DNA of 64,000 nt from Clostridium sp. BJN0001 (GCF_022869825.1 NZ_CP094971.1:311501-375500); one strand, 5' to 3'; shown: positions 53,990-63,425, numbered from the stretch's first letter. Program-made: numbers and translations. Notes: a model not told the origin generated them from the sequence alone.

Positions 53990-54235
53990 GAACAAATCAA
54001 TTGACAAAGAACAAAGGACAAAGGACGAATTAAATGACAAAGCACAAATGACAAATGACAAAGAGGGATGTTTCTGCTCAAAATCGCAGAAACTTTATAT
54101 TGAGCTTTCGCTTTAGGCGAAAGCTTTAGTTTTTTGCGAGAAACGCAAAAAACCATATAATGAAATTCCTGCGGAATTTCCACCTCATTTGTCATTTGTC
54201 CTTTGAAAGTTTGTCATTTAGTACGTTATTTAGTT
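53990..54235 (+). repeat. Dispersed palindromic repeat, complete copy
   Basis: Left termini (TTGACAAAGAACAAAGGACAAAGG and similar, in short units) are followed by H1 with loop TCAAAATC, H2 with loop TTTAG, H3 TTTTGCG-AGAAA-CGCAAAA, H4 GAAATTCC-TGC-GGAATTTC and right termini TTTGTCATTTGTCCTTTG. The next 150 bases are AT-rich with no feature. The element follows the DUF350 stop. Confidence 0.9.
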
Positions 54236-54387
54236 TAGTATCTCTTGTTTTTTATTTTAAATAAATGTTGGTAATAATTTAATAAAGTTTTATGAAGTTT
54301 ACAAACAATATATAAATAACAACATTTAATTATAATAAAGTATTAAGACAAAAAATAGATACAAAATGTAAAGATAAAGTAGAAAAA

Positions 54388-54597
54388 TTAAGAGCTTTCG
54401 CGTTTAAGCGAAAGCTCTTAGTATTTTGCAAAAACATTAGTCCAAATGACAAATCAATTGACAAAGCACAAATGACAAATGACAAAAGGGATGTTTCTGC
54501 TCAAAATCGCAGAAAACCATATAATGAAATTCCCACGGAATTTCCACCTACTTTGTCATTTGTCCTTTGAAAGTTTGTCATTTGCATTGTTCATTTT
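54388..54597 (+). repeat. Second dispersed repeat copy, overlapping the ATPase gene end
   Basis: An H2 module with loop GTTTAA (about 54392-54420) and a partial H3 are followed by left termini, H1 with loop TCAAAATC (truncated arm), and H4 GAAATTCC-CAC-GGAATTTC; H2 and H3 are missing between H1 and H4. The right terminus runs into the 3' end of the minus-strand ATPase gene, and the TGA stop of that gene is part of a terminal unit (AAATGACAAA). Confidence 0.85.
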
Positions 54598-57202
54598 TAC
54601 ATGTTTTTTCTCTTATAATCTTAACAATTTGTATTATAACAGTTGGTATAAAGGCATTTAAATGAATCATCCAGAAATTTTGAGAAATAAGTGGAGTTAT
54701 TTCAAAAAGATTCTGAAGAGCTGGAATTAAAAGTACAGAATCTACAAGAATAAGTCCTGCGAAAAATGCCATTATGCTATATTTATTTGTTAAAAGTCCT
54801 AATTTTGTAATAGGCTCTTTTCCTCTACAGTTAAATCCGTGGAAAAGCCTTGCTATACATAGTGTACTAAATGCCATTGTCATAGCAGTTCCATGTGATA
54901 TATTAAGTCCTATATGATATGAAAGCATTGTAAATATTGCAATTATTATACCTTGTACTGATATATCTATTAAGAAATCTTTTGTAAGAATAGATTCTTT
55001 AGAAGATCTAGGCTTATCATTTAAAACATTTCTGTTTGATTTTTCCATTCCTATAGCTATTGCTGGAAGGCTGTCTGTTAAAAGGTTTATGAAAAGAAGA
55101 TGAACTGCTGCAAATGGTATTGGAAGAGCGAGCAGTGATGCATATAATACTGATAAAATTCCTGAAATGTTTCCAGATAAAAGGAATTTTATTGAGTTTT
55201 TAATGTTAGAATATATGTTTCTTCCGTTTATTACTGCCTTTACGATAGTTGCAAAGTTATCATCTGTAAGAATCATTGATGCAGCATCTTTTGAAACATC
55301 AGTTCCTGTAATACCCATTGCAATTCCTATATCAGCTTGTTTTAATGCAGGAGCATCATTTACTCCATCACCTGTCATAGCAACTATATTATTTTTCTTC
55401 TGCCATGCTTTTACTATTCTTATTTTATGTTCTGGAGATACACGCGCATAAACTGAAATTTTTTCAAGATTTTCTGATAAGTATTCATCAGACATCTTAT
55501 CAATTGAAGGACCATCAACTGCCATATCACCATCTTTAAATATTCCAATTTCTTTTGCTATTGCAGAAGCTGTAACTTTGTGGTCTCCTGTTATCATTAC
55601 TGGTTTTATTGAAGCTTTTATACAGTCTGCAACTGCAAGTTTTGATTCTTCTCTTGGAGGATCTATCATTGCTATAAGACCTATAAATATAAAATCTTTT
55701 TCATCATCTAAAGAAATTTCTTCAGAATCATTTAAAATTTTATATCCAAAAGCTAGAACTCTTAAGCCTTTAGATGAAAGATTTTGATTCATATCAGCGA
55801 TTTTTTCTTTATCATCTGATGTAATGTCACGTATTCCATCTTTAGTTAAGATTGATTTAAGTCTAAGTGATAAAACATCAACAGCACCTTTAGTAAACAT
55901 TAAATTAGTTGAATCACATGCGTTTAATGTACTCATTAATTTTCTATCTGAATCAAATGGAATTTCAGATATTCTCTTAAATTTGTCACGCAAACTAATT
56001 TCATCAACATTAAAAATGTGTCCTACATTTACAAGAGCTGTTTCTGTAGGATCTCCTATTTCATTTCCACTTTGACAGGTTGAATCATTACATAAAATTG
56101 ATGCTTCCATAAGAAGCTTTTGATTTTCATCATTTATATCAATCTTATCGGTATTAATAAGCGTGTCATTCACATAATATTTTTTTACTGTCATCTTGTT
56201 TTGAGTAAGTGTTCCTGTTTTATCTGAACATATTACAGAAACGCAGCCAAGTCCTTCAACAGCTTTTAATTTTTTAATTACTGCATGTTGTTTTGCCATT
56301 GATTGTGTTCCTATTGCAAGAACGATAGTAACAATTGAACTTAAAGCTTCAGGAATTGCAGCAACAGCAAGTGCAACAGCAAACATAAGTGCTTCAATTA
56401 TAGGAGTTCCTCTATAGATAGTAAGAAGAAATACTACGATACATATTGCCATTATTGCTATTGCAAGCTTCTTTGAAAAATTATCAAGAGATACTTGAAG
56501 AGGGGTTTCCTTTTCCTTTGTATCTTCCATAAGTGATGCTATTTTTCCAAGTTCGCTATTCATACCAGTTTTAGTTATTAAGATAGTGGCACGTCCATAA
56601 GTAACGAGAGAACTTGAGAAAACCATATTTACCTGATCTCCTAAAGCTACACCTTCTTTATGTAATGTTTCTGAAGTCTTATCGACACTTTCAGATTCAC
56701 CAGTAAGAGAAGACTCGTTTACTTTAAGTGAGAAGTTCTCTAAAATTCTTCCATCTGCTGGAACCATGTCTCCTGCTTCAAGAAGAAGTATATCTCCTGG
56801 AACTACGTATTTAGAATCAATTTCAATCTTTTCTCCATCTCTTATAACTTTTGCAGAAGGAGAAGAGAGAGCTTTAAGACTGTCTAAAGACTGTTCAGCT
56901 TTTACATATTGGACTGTTCCTAAAATAGAATTCATAGTTATTACGGCAATTATTACGATTGTGCTTTCAATATTTCCAGTTACAGCAGAAATTAAGGCAG
57001 CTATTATTAAGATAATAACAAGAAGATCTCTAAACTGATCTAAAAATATTGATAATATTGATTTTTTATTCCCTTCGTTTAAAACATTTTCCCCAACTTT
57101 GTCTAGAGTTTCTTTTGCCTCAGTAGAACTGAGACCTTTAGAAGAATTTACATTAAATTCTTTTAAAATTTCATCAGGGGATGTACTGTAATAAGATTTC
57201 AA
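54578..57202 (-). CDS. P-type cation ATPase (Ca/Mn type) under Mn riboswitch
   Basis: This 874-residue P2-type ATPase has an actuator domain with ESSLTGES, phosphorylation site DKTGTLT (D327), nucleotide-binding domain with FTKGAVD, TGDHKVTA and GDGVNDAPALKQADIG, and ten membrane helices. M4 carries VAAIPEAL, the Ca-ATPase-like ion site. The C terminus is of the PMR1/YloB kind. The Mn riboswitch upstream argues that it exports Mn, or Mn and Ca, as YoaB-type pumps do. GAGAGG fits a TTG start at 57202; an ATG lies at 57211 and the frame is open to 57286. Its stop codon lies in a dispersed repeat. Confidence 0.92.
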   Translation of the reverse strand: MKSYYSTSPDEILKEFNVNSSKGLSSTEAKETLDKVGENVLNEGNKKSILSIFLDQFRDLLVIILIIAALISAVTGNIESTIVIIAVITMNSILGTVQYVKAEQSLDSLKALSSPSAKVIRDGEKIEIDSKYVVPGDILLLEAGDMVPADGRILENFSLKVNESSLTGESESVDKTSETLHKEGVALGDQVNMVFSSSLVTYGRATILITKTGMNSELGKIASLMEDTKEKETPLQVSLDNFSKKLAIAIMAICIVVFLLTIYRGTPIIEALMFAVALAVAAIPEALSSIVTIVLAIGTQSMAKQHAVIKKLKAVEGLGCVSVICSDKTGTLTQNKMTVKKYYVNDTLINTDKIDINDENQKLLMEASILCNDSTCQSGNEIGDPTETALVNVGHIFNVDEISLRDKFKRISEIPFDSDRKLMSTLNACDSTNLMFTKGAVDVLSLRLKSILTKDGIRDITSDDKEKIADMNQNLSSKGLRVLAFGYKILNDSEEISLDDEKDFIFIGLIAMIDPPREESKLAVADCIKASIKPVMITGDHKVTASAIAKEIGIFKDGDMAVDGPSIDKMSDEYLSENLEKISVYARVSPEHKIRIVKAWQKKNNIVAMTGDGVNDAPALKQADIGIAMGITGTDVSKDAASMILTDDNFATIVKAVINGRNIYSNIKNSIKFLLSGNISGILSVLYASLLALPIPFAAVHLLFINLLTDSLPAIAIGMEKSNRNVLNDKPRSSKESILTKDFLIDISVQGIIIAIFTMLSYHIGLNISHGTAMTMAFSTLCIARLFHGFNCRGKEPITKLGLLTNKYSIMAFFAGLILVDSVLLIPALQNLFEITPLISQNFWMIHLNAFIPTVIIQIVKIIREKTCKNEQCK

Positions 57203-57284
57203 AATAATCATCCTCTCTAAAATGTATTTATTATAAAAATTGTATTTGTTATAAATAGTGTCTGCATTAAATTTTAAGCTATAC

Positions 57285-57422
57285 AAAAAATGAGACTTTT
57301 AATATAACTTTCTAAAAAAAATAAGAAAGCTATATTAAAAGTCTCATCACCACACGGGTATATAATACCAGACATAAAGCCGCGACTGTTGATATTATAT
57401 TTAAGATTACTCCCCTTTAATA
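57285..57422 (-). ncRNA. Manganese (yybP-ykoY) riboswitch with terminator
   Basis: On the minus strand the aptamer starts AAAGGGGAGTA (near 57419), continues ATCAACAGTCGCGGC, TTTATGTCTGG and ends ACCCGTGTGGTGATGAGAC (near 57341), the conserved order of the class. The 3' strand GAGACTTTTAATATAGC also pairs with the downstream GTTATATTAAAAGTCTC to form a terminator with a T-run ending near 57285. Ligand binding to the aptamer and termination are therefore mutually exclusive, so Mn should switch the ATPase on. Confidence 0.9.
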
Positions 57423-57510
57423 TAAACACTACTAATTGATATAAATATATTATATTAAAGTAAAAAAGTCAATTACTATTTTGTAAAATATAAAAAAATA
57501 AAATAAAGTC

Positions 57511-57556
57511 TTGCAAAAAAATTATAAAAAGAATATTATTAATACAAACGGTTGCA
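57511..57556 (+). promoter_or_regulatory. PTS gene promoter with LacI/cre-like operator
   Basis: TTGCAA (57511-57516) and TATTAT (57534-57539) are spaced by 17 bases. CAAACGGTTGCA (57545-57556) lies at the start of the transcript and resembles LacI-family (cre or sugar-regulator) palindromes built on CAAxCGxTTG. Confidence 0.6.
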
Positions 57557-57618
57557 TAGAATAGAAAACCTTTTATTTTATGAATCCGTTAATATGTTTT
57601 TACGTAGGAGGAAATGAA

Positions 57619-59259
57619 ATGAAAAAAATATTTTCGTTTGATTTTCTACAGAAATTAGGAAAAGTTTTGCTTGTAGTAGTAGCTGTAATGCCAGCTGCTG
57701 GACTTATGATAAGTCTTGGAAAAGTAGTAGAAATGCTAGGTGCAAACATAGCTTTAATCCTTACTGTAGGAAGTGTAATGGAGAATATAGGTTGGGCTGT
57801 TATTAATAATCTTCATATTTTATTTGCAGTTGCAATAGGAGGATCGTGGGCAAAAGAAAGAGCCGGTGGTGCTTTTGCAGCAGTAATAGCGTTTGTTTTA
57901 ATAAATGTAATTACAGGTTCTATGTTTGGTGTTACAACACAGATGCTAAACACAGCAGGAGCTGTAACTCATACATTATTTGGTAGAGAAATAGCGGTAA
58001 ATGGATACTTTACATCTATCTTAGGTGCTCCAGCACTTAACATGGGAGTATTTGTTGGTATTATTTCAGGTTTCGTTGGCGCAGTTATATACAATAAATA
58101 CTATAATTTCAGAAAATTACCAGATGCGTTATCATTTTTTAATGGAAAACGTTTCGTTCCACTTGTTGTAATAGTATGGTCTGTAGTTGTTGGAGTTATT
58201 CTTTCAATAATATGGCCAGTAGTTCAGACAGGTATTAATAATTTTGGTATATGGATTGCAAATTCGTCAAGTACATCACCAATACTTGCACCATTTGTAT
58301 TTGGAACACTTGAACGTCTTCTTCTTCCATTTGGACTTCACCATATGCTTACAATTCCAATAAACTATACTTCATTTGGTGGTACATATACAATAATGTC
58401 AGGTGTAAATGCAGGACAACAGGTATTTGGACAGGATCCATTATGGCTTGCATGGGTAACTGATCTTGCAAATTTCAAGGGTGCAGGAGATATGGCATCA
58501 TATAATAATCTTTTAACTACAGTTACTCCAGCTCGTTTTAAGGTTGGACAGATGATTGGTTCTGCTGGACTTTTAATTGGTGTAGCAGTTGCAATGTACA
58601 AAAAAGTAGATAAAGATAAGAGAAAGAAATACAAATCAGTATTCTTCTCAGCAGGACTTGCAGTAATCTTAACAGGAGTTACAGAACCTCTTGAATTTAT
58701 GTTCATGTTTGCTGCTCCACTTTTATATGGAGTTTATGCAGTTCTTCAAGGATGTGCATTTGCACTTTCAGGAATAATTCATTTAAGAGTTCACTCATTT
58801 GGTAGTATAGAATTTTTAACAAGACTTCCAATGACACTTCAAGCAGGACTTTTACCAGATGTAATTAATTTATTAATTTCATGTGTAGTATTCTTTGTGC
58901 TTGGATATTTTATTTCATGTTTTCTTATTGGAAAATTCAATCTTGCAACACCAGGAAGACTTGGAAACTATATAGATGATAATATAGATTCTGAAGATGC
59001 TTCTAAAAACACAAAAGCAAGCGGCAGTGAATTAGTAGAAAACATAATAAAATGTCTTGGTGGAAGAGATAATATAGTTGATGTAGATGCTTGTATGACA
59101 AGATTAAGAGTTACAGTAAAGAATCCTGAAATAGTTGGAGATAAGGATGAATGGAAATCATTAGGAGCATTAGGACTTATCAAAAAGGATAAAGGAATTC
59201 AAGCTGTATATGGACCTAAGGCAGATATATTAAAGTCAGATATTAATGATGCATTATAA
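57619..59259 (+). CDS. PTS sugar permease EIICB of the glucose/maltose class
   Basis: This 546-residue phosphotransferase permease has a C domain of about 430 residues starting MKKIFSFDFLQKLGKVLLVVVAVMPAAGLM. Characteristic blocks include FGTLERLLLPFGLHHMLTIP (the GLHH sugar-site motif) and GVTEPLEFMFMFAAP (the TEP motif). A linker and a C-terminal EIIB domain carry the phosphorylatable Cys in VDACMTRLRVTV. No EIIA is attached or nearby. The frame starts at 57580, but TAGGAGG fits the ATG at 57619. The class includes glucose, maltose and GlcNAc permeases, and the substrate is not resolved. It is cotranscribed with an EEP-family gene. Confidence 0.9.
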   Translation: MKKIFSFDFLQKLGKVLLVVVAVMPAAGLMISLGKVVEMLGANIALILTVGSVMENIGWAVINNLHILFAVAIGGSWAKERAGGAFAAVIAFVLINVITGSMFGVTTQMLNTAGAVTHTLFGREIAVNGYFTSILGAPALNMGVFVGIISGFVGAVIYNKYYNFRKLPDALSFFNGKRFVPLVVIVWSVVVGVILSIIWPVVQTGINNFGIWIANSSSTSPILAPFVFGTLERLLLPFGLHHMLTIPINYTSFGGTYTIMSGVNAGQQVFGQDPLWLAWVTDLANFKGAGDMASYNNLLTTVTPARFKVGQMIGSAGLLIGVAVAMYKKVDKDKRKKYKSVFFSAGLAVILTGVTEPLEFMFMFAAPLLYGVYAVLQGCAFALSGIIHLRVHSFGSIEFLTRLPMTLQAGLLPDVINLLISCVVFFVLGYFISCFLIGKFNLATPGRLGNYIDDNIDSEDASKNTKASGSELVENIIKCLGGRDNIVDVDACMTRLRVTVKNPEIVGDKDEWKSLGALGLIKKDKGIQAVYGPKADILKSDINDAL

Positions 59260-59280
59260 TAAAAGGTAAAGGTGAAAATA

Positions 59281-60123
59281 ATGAAAATTATGACTCTTAA
59301 TACTCATAGTTTAGTTGAAGGAAATGATAAAGAAACATTAATAGAATCTGCAGAAGCTATTATAAAGGAAGATTTTGATATAATTTCGCTTCAAGAGGTT
59401 AATCAGTCAATAAGCGCAAACCCTATATTAAAGGATGACGAAAGACTTAAATATTTTATATCAGCTGATGATACTGTAGTAATTAAAGAAGATAATTATG
59501 TATTAAGACTTGCTGAAGAATTATTAAAGCAGGGAAGAAAATACTACTGGTCATGGGTTCCATCACATATAGGATACGATAAATATGATGAAGGGATAGC
59601 TATTTTGAGTAAAACTCCAATATTAGAAGCAGATGGAATTTTTATCTCAAATATAAGAGAATACTCAAATTATAGAACAAGAAGAATTTTAAAAGTAAAG
59701 AGCAGAGTAAACGGAGAAATTAAAAACTTCTTTTCACTTCATTTTGGATGGTGGAATGATAAAGATGAACCATTTAAAAATCAGTGGGAAACATTCTATG
59801 AAAATGCTAAAAAGATAGAGAATGAACCTATTTATATAATGGGAGATTTTAATATTCCTGCAGACAACAAAAATGAAGGCTATGATCTCATAAAAAGTGA
59901 AAATTATTTTAAAGATACATATGTATTAGCTGAAAATCACGATGAAGGCTATACTGTAGAAGAAGAAATTGACGGATGGAGAAATTCTGACAAGAAGAGC
60001 AGAATGAGAATAGATTACATATTTAAAAATAGTGAAGACAGCGTAAAAGAATCCAGCGTCATATTCAATGACAAAAAGTATAAAAAAGTTTCTGATCATT
60101 TTGGTTTAATGATAGAAGAGTAA
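59281..60123 (+). CDS. Endonuclease/exonuclease/phosphatase (EEP) family protein
   Basis: This 280-residue protein has the full EEP catalytic set: MTLNTHSLVEGN (Asn), ISLQEVNQS (metal Glu), YDEGIAILSK, FSLHFGWWN (His), IYIMGDFNIPAD (GDFN Asp/Asn) and VSDHFGLMIE (final Asp/His). It lacks a signal peptide, so it acts in the cytoplasm. The frame opens with a GTG at 59272, but AAAGGTGA fits the ATG at 59281. It follows the PTS permease gene by 21 bases. The pairing suggests it acts on a phosphodiester or phosphomonoester of an imported sugar rather than on DNA, which is inference. Its own terminator has been split by an IS4 element. Confidence 0.88.
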   Translation: MKIMTLNTHSLVEGNDKETLIESAEAIIKEDFDIISLQEVNQSISANPILKDDERLKYFISADDTVVIKEDNYVLRLAEELLKQGRKYYWSWVPSHIGYDKYDEGIAILSKTPILEADGIFISNIREYSNYRTRRILKVKSRVNGEIKNFFSLHFGWWNDKDEPFKNQWETFYENAKKIENEPIYIMGDFNIPADNKNEGYDLIKSENYFKDTYVLAENHDEGYTVEEEIDGWRNSDKKSRMRIDYIFKNSEDSVKESSVIFNDKKYKKVSDHFGLMIEE

Positions 60124-60132
60124 ATAAAGTTC

Positions 60133-60153
60133 AAAAAATCCTCAAGCGGACGG
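60133..60153 (+). terminator. Terminator of the PTS-EEP unit, split by an insertion
   Basis: The left arm AAAAAATCCTCAAGC (60133-60147) matches the right arm GCTTGGGGATTTTTT (61699-61713), with one T:G pair and a loop derived from GGACGGTT. The IS4-family element with its 8-base target duplication lies in the loop. Before insertion this was an intrinsic terminator. Confidence 0.8.
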
Positions 60154-61688
60154 TCAATGTCGTCAACTTAGTAGATTAAGCTATGCAAAAATAAATTGAA
60201 AGAAATCATTTTTGATGTCTATTTTAATTTATCTTAAAAAATGGTACACTAAATAAATCCACTGGATAAAGTGAATTTTAAATATGTATTTATTTATATT
60301 TAATATTAAAAACAGGATTTAATATTATGATGGTGCTTTTTTCTTGGATGTTTGTTTTTGCGCTCACAAGATCGGTTGCAACGTATTTGTGAGCGTATTT
60401 TTATAGCTTTTTCAAGTATTAATTCTAACAGCTTATTTCTTAATCTAGATTTAACTAATAAAGCTATAATTCGTTTGAATACCTGTCCCAAAATAAAATT
60501 CCTATTTGATTGATATATTGAATTTAAATCTTTATCCTTATTATCATTTGATATCGCAGCATCGGCATCTTTTTTTATAAGAGCTGCAATCATCGATAAA
60601 TAAATAGAAACGTAAAAATCTTGCTTTATGGCAATTGGCTTAGTACCTGAAAATTCTTCGATTTTAAGACTGCATTTTAATTCTTTATATTTAGATTCAA
60701 CGCCCCATCTTAAGAAATAGAGTTCTTTGAATTTTAAAGGCGTAATAGTATCATCATAGATGTTAGTCACTAAAGTTTCTGTCACCTCATCTGACAGCTT
60801 AACTTTTACTACTCTTATTTTTTTTATTTCACCTTTAACTTTATATTTTAAAATAAAGTCAGGGGAATCTATTGATTGTGCAAGTTTAAAAGATGTTGAT
60901 ACTCGCATTAAAAATAGTAATTCCTTGGAATTTAAATAATCAAACATATCATATGAAGGATAGCCTCTATCAAAAATAACAATGCTTTTTCGAGGACAGA
61001 ATTTATCTCCTATTGACTCTATATGTTGTTTTGCAATATGTCTTTCACTTGTCTTATATTTAGTAATTCTAGAATCTACAATAATGTCATTTAATACATC
61101 ATATAAGGCTGACGCCGTCGCAATAGCAGTTCTTGTCTTATTTTGATTACTGCTTAATCCAAAATATTCACCACATTCTTTTGTATCTGGCACTTGTAGA
61201 CTAGTTCCATCTACAGCTAGAATATTAAAACCATTCCAAGTGTTTAAATTTTTATTTATACTATAAAATTTATCAACAAAAAGTCTGCATAATTCATTAA
61301 AGGCTTCTGGTGATATATTTTGTCTTGCCTTAGAAAATGCTTGTTTTGTTATTGACGGAAATTTTAAACATTTATGATCTTCAATAAAATTATCAATTTC
61401 AGAAGAGATGGATTTTCGCAATGCGGAGCAAATAAAATGAACCGTATTTGAAAAGGATAGTTTTCTATTCCTTGAGAATGAGTTACCTAAGCTGTATGCT
61501 TCTTTGTACTCACTTGAAGTAATTAAATCGTTTGTTTCTTTTAAAATTAAAGATAATAATCTAGTATTTTTCATAATGTAAAACCTCGCTATAAATTTAT
61601 TTCTCTATAGCGAGGCTGCAAAATTTTCCACTATTGTCAAGTGTTTTTTTTATTAAATTATCATTTTCTCTTAAGTTGACGACATTGA
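60154..61688 (-). mobile_element. IS4-family insertion sequence
   Basis: Perfect 17-base terminal inverted repeats TCAATGTCGTCAACTTA (60154-60170) and its complement (61672-61688) are flanked by the direct repeat GCGGACGG (60146-60153 and 61689-61696). Length is 1535 bases. The only gene is a full-length transposase on the minus strand. The intact ends and duplication suggest a recent event. Confidence 0.93.
60306..61574 (-). CDS. IS4-family transposase
   Basis: This 422-residue DDE transposase has the first Asp in ILAVDGTSLQVPDT and the second in IVIFDRGYPSYDMF. The third is in the IS4 signature Y-x2-R-x3-E-x6-K, seen exactly as YFLRWGVESKYKELK. The N-terminal part (KRxxxFSNTVHFICSALRKS, PSITKQAFSKARQNISPEAF) is a helical DNA-binding region. 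The C terminus is strongly basic with a His/Lys-rich tail (RKNKHPRKKHHHN). The gene appears intact, so the element may be active. Confidence 0.94.
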   Translation of the reverse strand: MKNTRLLSLILKETNDLITSSEYKEAYSLGNSFSRNRKLSFSNTVHFICSALRKSISSEIDNFIEDHKCLKFPSITKQAFSKARQNISPEAFNELCRLFVDKFYSINKNLNTWNGFNILAVDGTSLQVPDTKECGEYFGLSSNQNKTRTAIATASALYDVLNDIIVDSRITKYKTSERHIAKQHIESIGDKFCPRKSIVIFDRGYPSYDMFDYLNSKELLFLMRVSTSFKLAQSIDSPDFILKYKVKGEIKKIRVVKVKLSDEVTETLVTNIYDDTITPLKFKELYFLRWGVESKYKELKCSLKIEEFSGTKPIAIKQDFYVSIYLSMIAALIKKDADAAISNDNKDKDLNSIYQSNRNFILGQVFKRIIALLVKSRLRNKLLELILEKAIKIRSQIRCNRSCERKNKHPRKKHHHNIKSCF

Positions 61689-61714
61689 GCGGACGGTTGC
61701 TTGGGGATTTTTTT

Positions 61715-61756
61715 AAAGGACAAAGCACAAATGACAAAGGACATATTAAATGACAA
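61715..61756 (+). repeat. Left terminus of a dispersed repeat, split by IS110 copy 2
   Basis: Units AAAGGACAAAGCACAAATG, ACAAAGGACATATTAAATG and ACAAAG end exactly at the IS110 element. The remainder of the same repeat continues at 63584. Confidence 0.85.
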
Positions 61757-61878
61757 AGCAATTTGGTAATAGGTCAAGAGAAAAATGAAAATAATTTTGA
61801 ATAATTTTTATAAAAAAAGTCAACACTAATAGACATACAGTCTGGCGGGAATGTATGTTCGCCAAATTATGTATTAAG

Positions 61879-63156
61879 TTATCTATCTACACTATCTGCA
61901 GAATAGAGTTGATTTTTAGCCAGCAATCCAAAAATCAAACGAATTAATTTACGAGATGTTAACGCAAGTGCTCGTTTATGTTGATGAGTAGTAACTTCAG
62001 CGTATTTCTTTTTATAGAATTTTTCATATTCCGGAATGTGTCTTATGACACTTGTAGTAGCTTCTATAAGATAATAACGCAAATATCTGTTACCAGCTTT
62101 GCTCATAGGTGTTTTTTCAGCTTTAAAACTACCGGATTGATTTTCCTTCCATACGATACCGGCATATTTTGCAACGGTATCATTGTTAGGAAAGTTTTTT
62201 ATGCTACCTAGTTCGGCGATTATACCACTAGAGTATACAGGACCAAATCCAGGGATTGACATCAAGATTTGATATTCGTTAGCATTTAAACCCTTTACAG
62301 TTTTTTCGATAGCTCTGTTAATAGTTTTTAGTTGATTTTGAAATGCCTGAATACAGTTAAAAGAACAGGCAATAGAAGTTGTAAGGGGTTCATATAAACA
62401 TTTATCAAGCCGATACGAGTTTCGCGCCGCTTGCTGCAGAATTTCAACAGTAAGTTCAGGATTAGAAATTTGTTTTCGGCTTTTTTTATTTACGAAATTC
62501 ACAAGCTCCTCCATGGGAGTATTTGCGATATCTTCAGTAGACAAAAATTCTGTTAATATTGATGATGCAGTTGCTCCAAATTTGTCTGAAAAAGGATGCT
62601 TTTCATCATCTAATAAAGCAAATTCACTAAATTTGAGAAATACATTTGAAAGCATATAGGTTTTTTCTCTTGTTAAGGAATTTGCTATATGAAGCCTATG
62701 TCTTGTAAGTCTTTGCAAAGCAAGATATTGAGAGCCATGCCATGGTTCGATATGTATTCTCCCAACCCTTGCAAAATCAGCAATTACAAATGAATCTATA
62801 CCATCATTTTTATTGAGGTCATTAAATGATTTTTTGTAGTTAGCAATCTCCTTTGGATTTAAACAATAAACATATGGTTTATATGGCATTAATATTTCAC
62901 TTGTTGATAAAAAATTAGCGATGTGAACTCCGTAAAACGAAGTAGATTCTAATCCAATTATTACAGATTTATAAATATTATTTTTTAATACATCAACAAG
63001 CATAGTTTCAAGCTGCTTTGCACCGGTCTGCGTATTCGCGACCGCTTTCATTTTAATTAAAAAATCTTGATTGAAATTTAAAGCAGAAACAACATTTTCT
63101 CGTGAACTTATATCAATTCCTACAAATAGCGTTGATAAGTAATTTATATTCTTCAT
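61879..63156 (-). CDS. IS110-family transposase (DEDD recombinase), copy 2
   Basis: This 425-residue protein differs from copy 1 by Lys for Arg in NNIYKSVI. It has the same domains: N-terminal DEDD (VGIDISS, GLESTSFYG, DSFVIADFARVGR) and C-terminal Transposase_20 with the PGFGPVYSSG serine region. The start is the ATG at 63156 behind AAAGGTGGTG; a TTG at 63174 also opens the frame. The gene is intact, so either copy could mobilise both. Confidence 0.95.
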   Translation of the reverse strand: MKNINYLSTLFVGIDISSRENVVSALNFNQDFLIKMKAVANTQTGAKQLETMLVDVLKNNIYKSVIIGLESTSFYGVHIANFLSTSEILMPYKPYVYCLNPKEIANYKKSFNDLNKNDGIDSFVIADFARVGRIHIEPWHGSQYLALQRLTRHRLHIANSLTREKTYMLSNVFLKFSEFALLDDEKHPFSDKFGATASSILTEFLSTEDIANTPMEELVNFVNKKSRKQISNPELTVEILQQAARNSYRLDKCLYEPLTTSIACSFNCIQAFQNQLKTINRAIEKTVKGLNANEYQILMSIPGFGPVYSSGIIAELGSIKNFPNNDTVAKYAGIVWKENQSGSFKAEKTPMSKAGNRYLRYYLIEATTSVIRHIPEYEKFYKKKYAEVTTHQHKRALALTSRKLIRLIFGLLAKNQLYSADSVDR

Positions 63157-63196
63157 AAAATCACCACCTTTCAAATATAATAAGGAAGTTAAAAAG

Positions 63197-63425
63197 GAAT
63201 TATCCTAATTCAGAATATTAACTGAACCCTCGCGTAATCAGCATTCATCCAAACCGAAATACCTTGCTGGCGGCTACGGTAGGAGATGCAACATTTGTGT
63301 AAGCAGAATTTGATATTCTGATTAGGCAGCAAGCTTTAAAGGCAATAACATAATGTTTTGCAGGACAAATGCGGCTGTAACCTTTGTTAATTTCCATTAC
63401 GGATATTTTAACATTAGGATAATTC
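63197..63425 (-). ncRNA. Predicted IS110 bridge RNA, copy 2
   Basis: This is the inverted copy of 18632-18860 with the same closing stem (GAATTATCCTAAT/ATTAGGATAATTC). The predicted target guides lie at 63362-63371 (CATTTGTCCT on the minus strand) and 63334-63341 (CTTTAAAG). TTTGTCCT matches the left flank plus core of this insertion for eight bases; the right guide matches the right flank only for CTTT. Confidence 0.7.
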
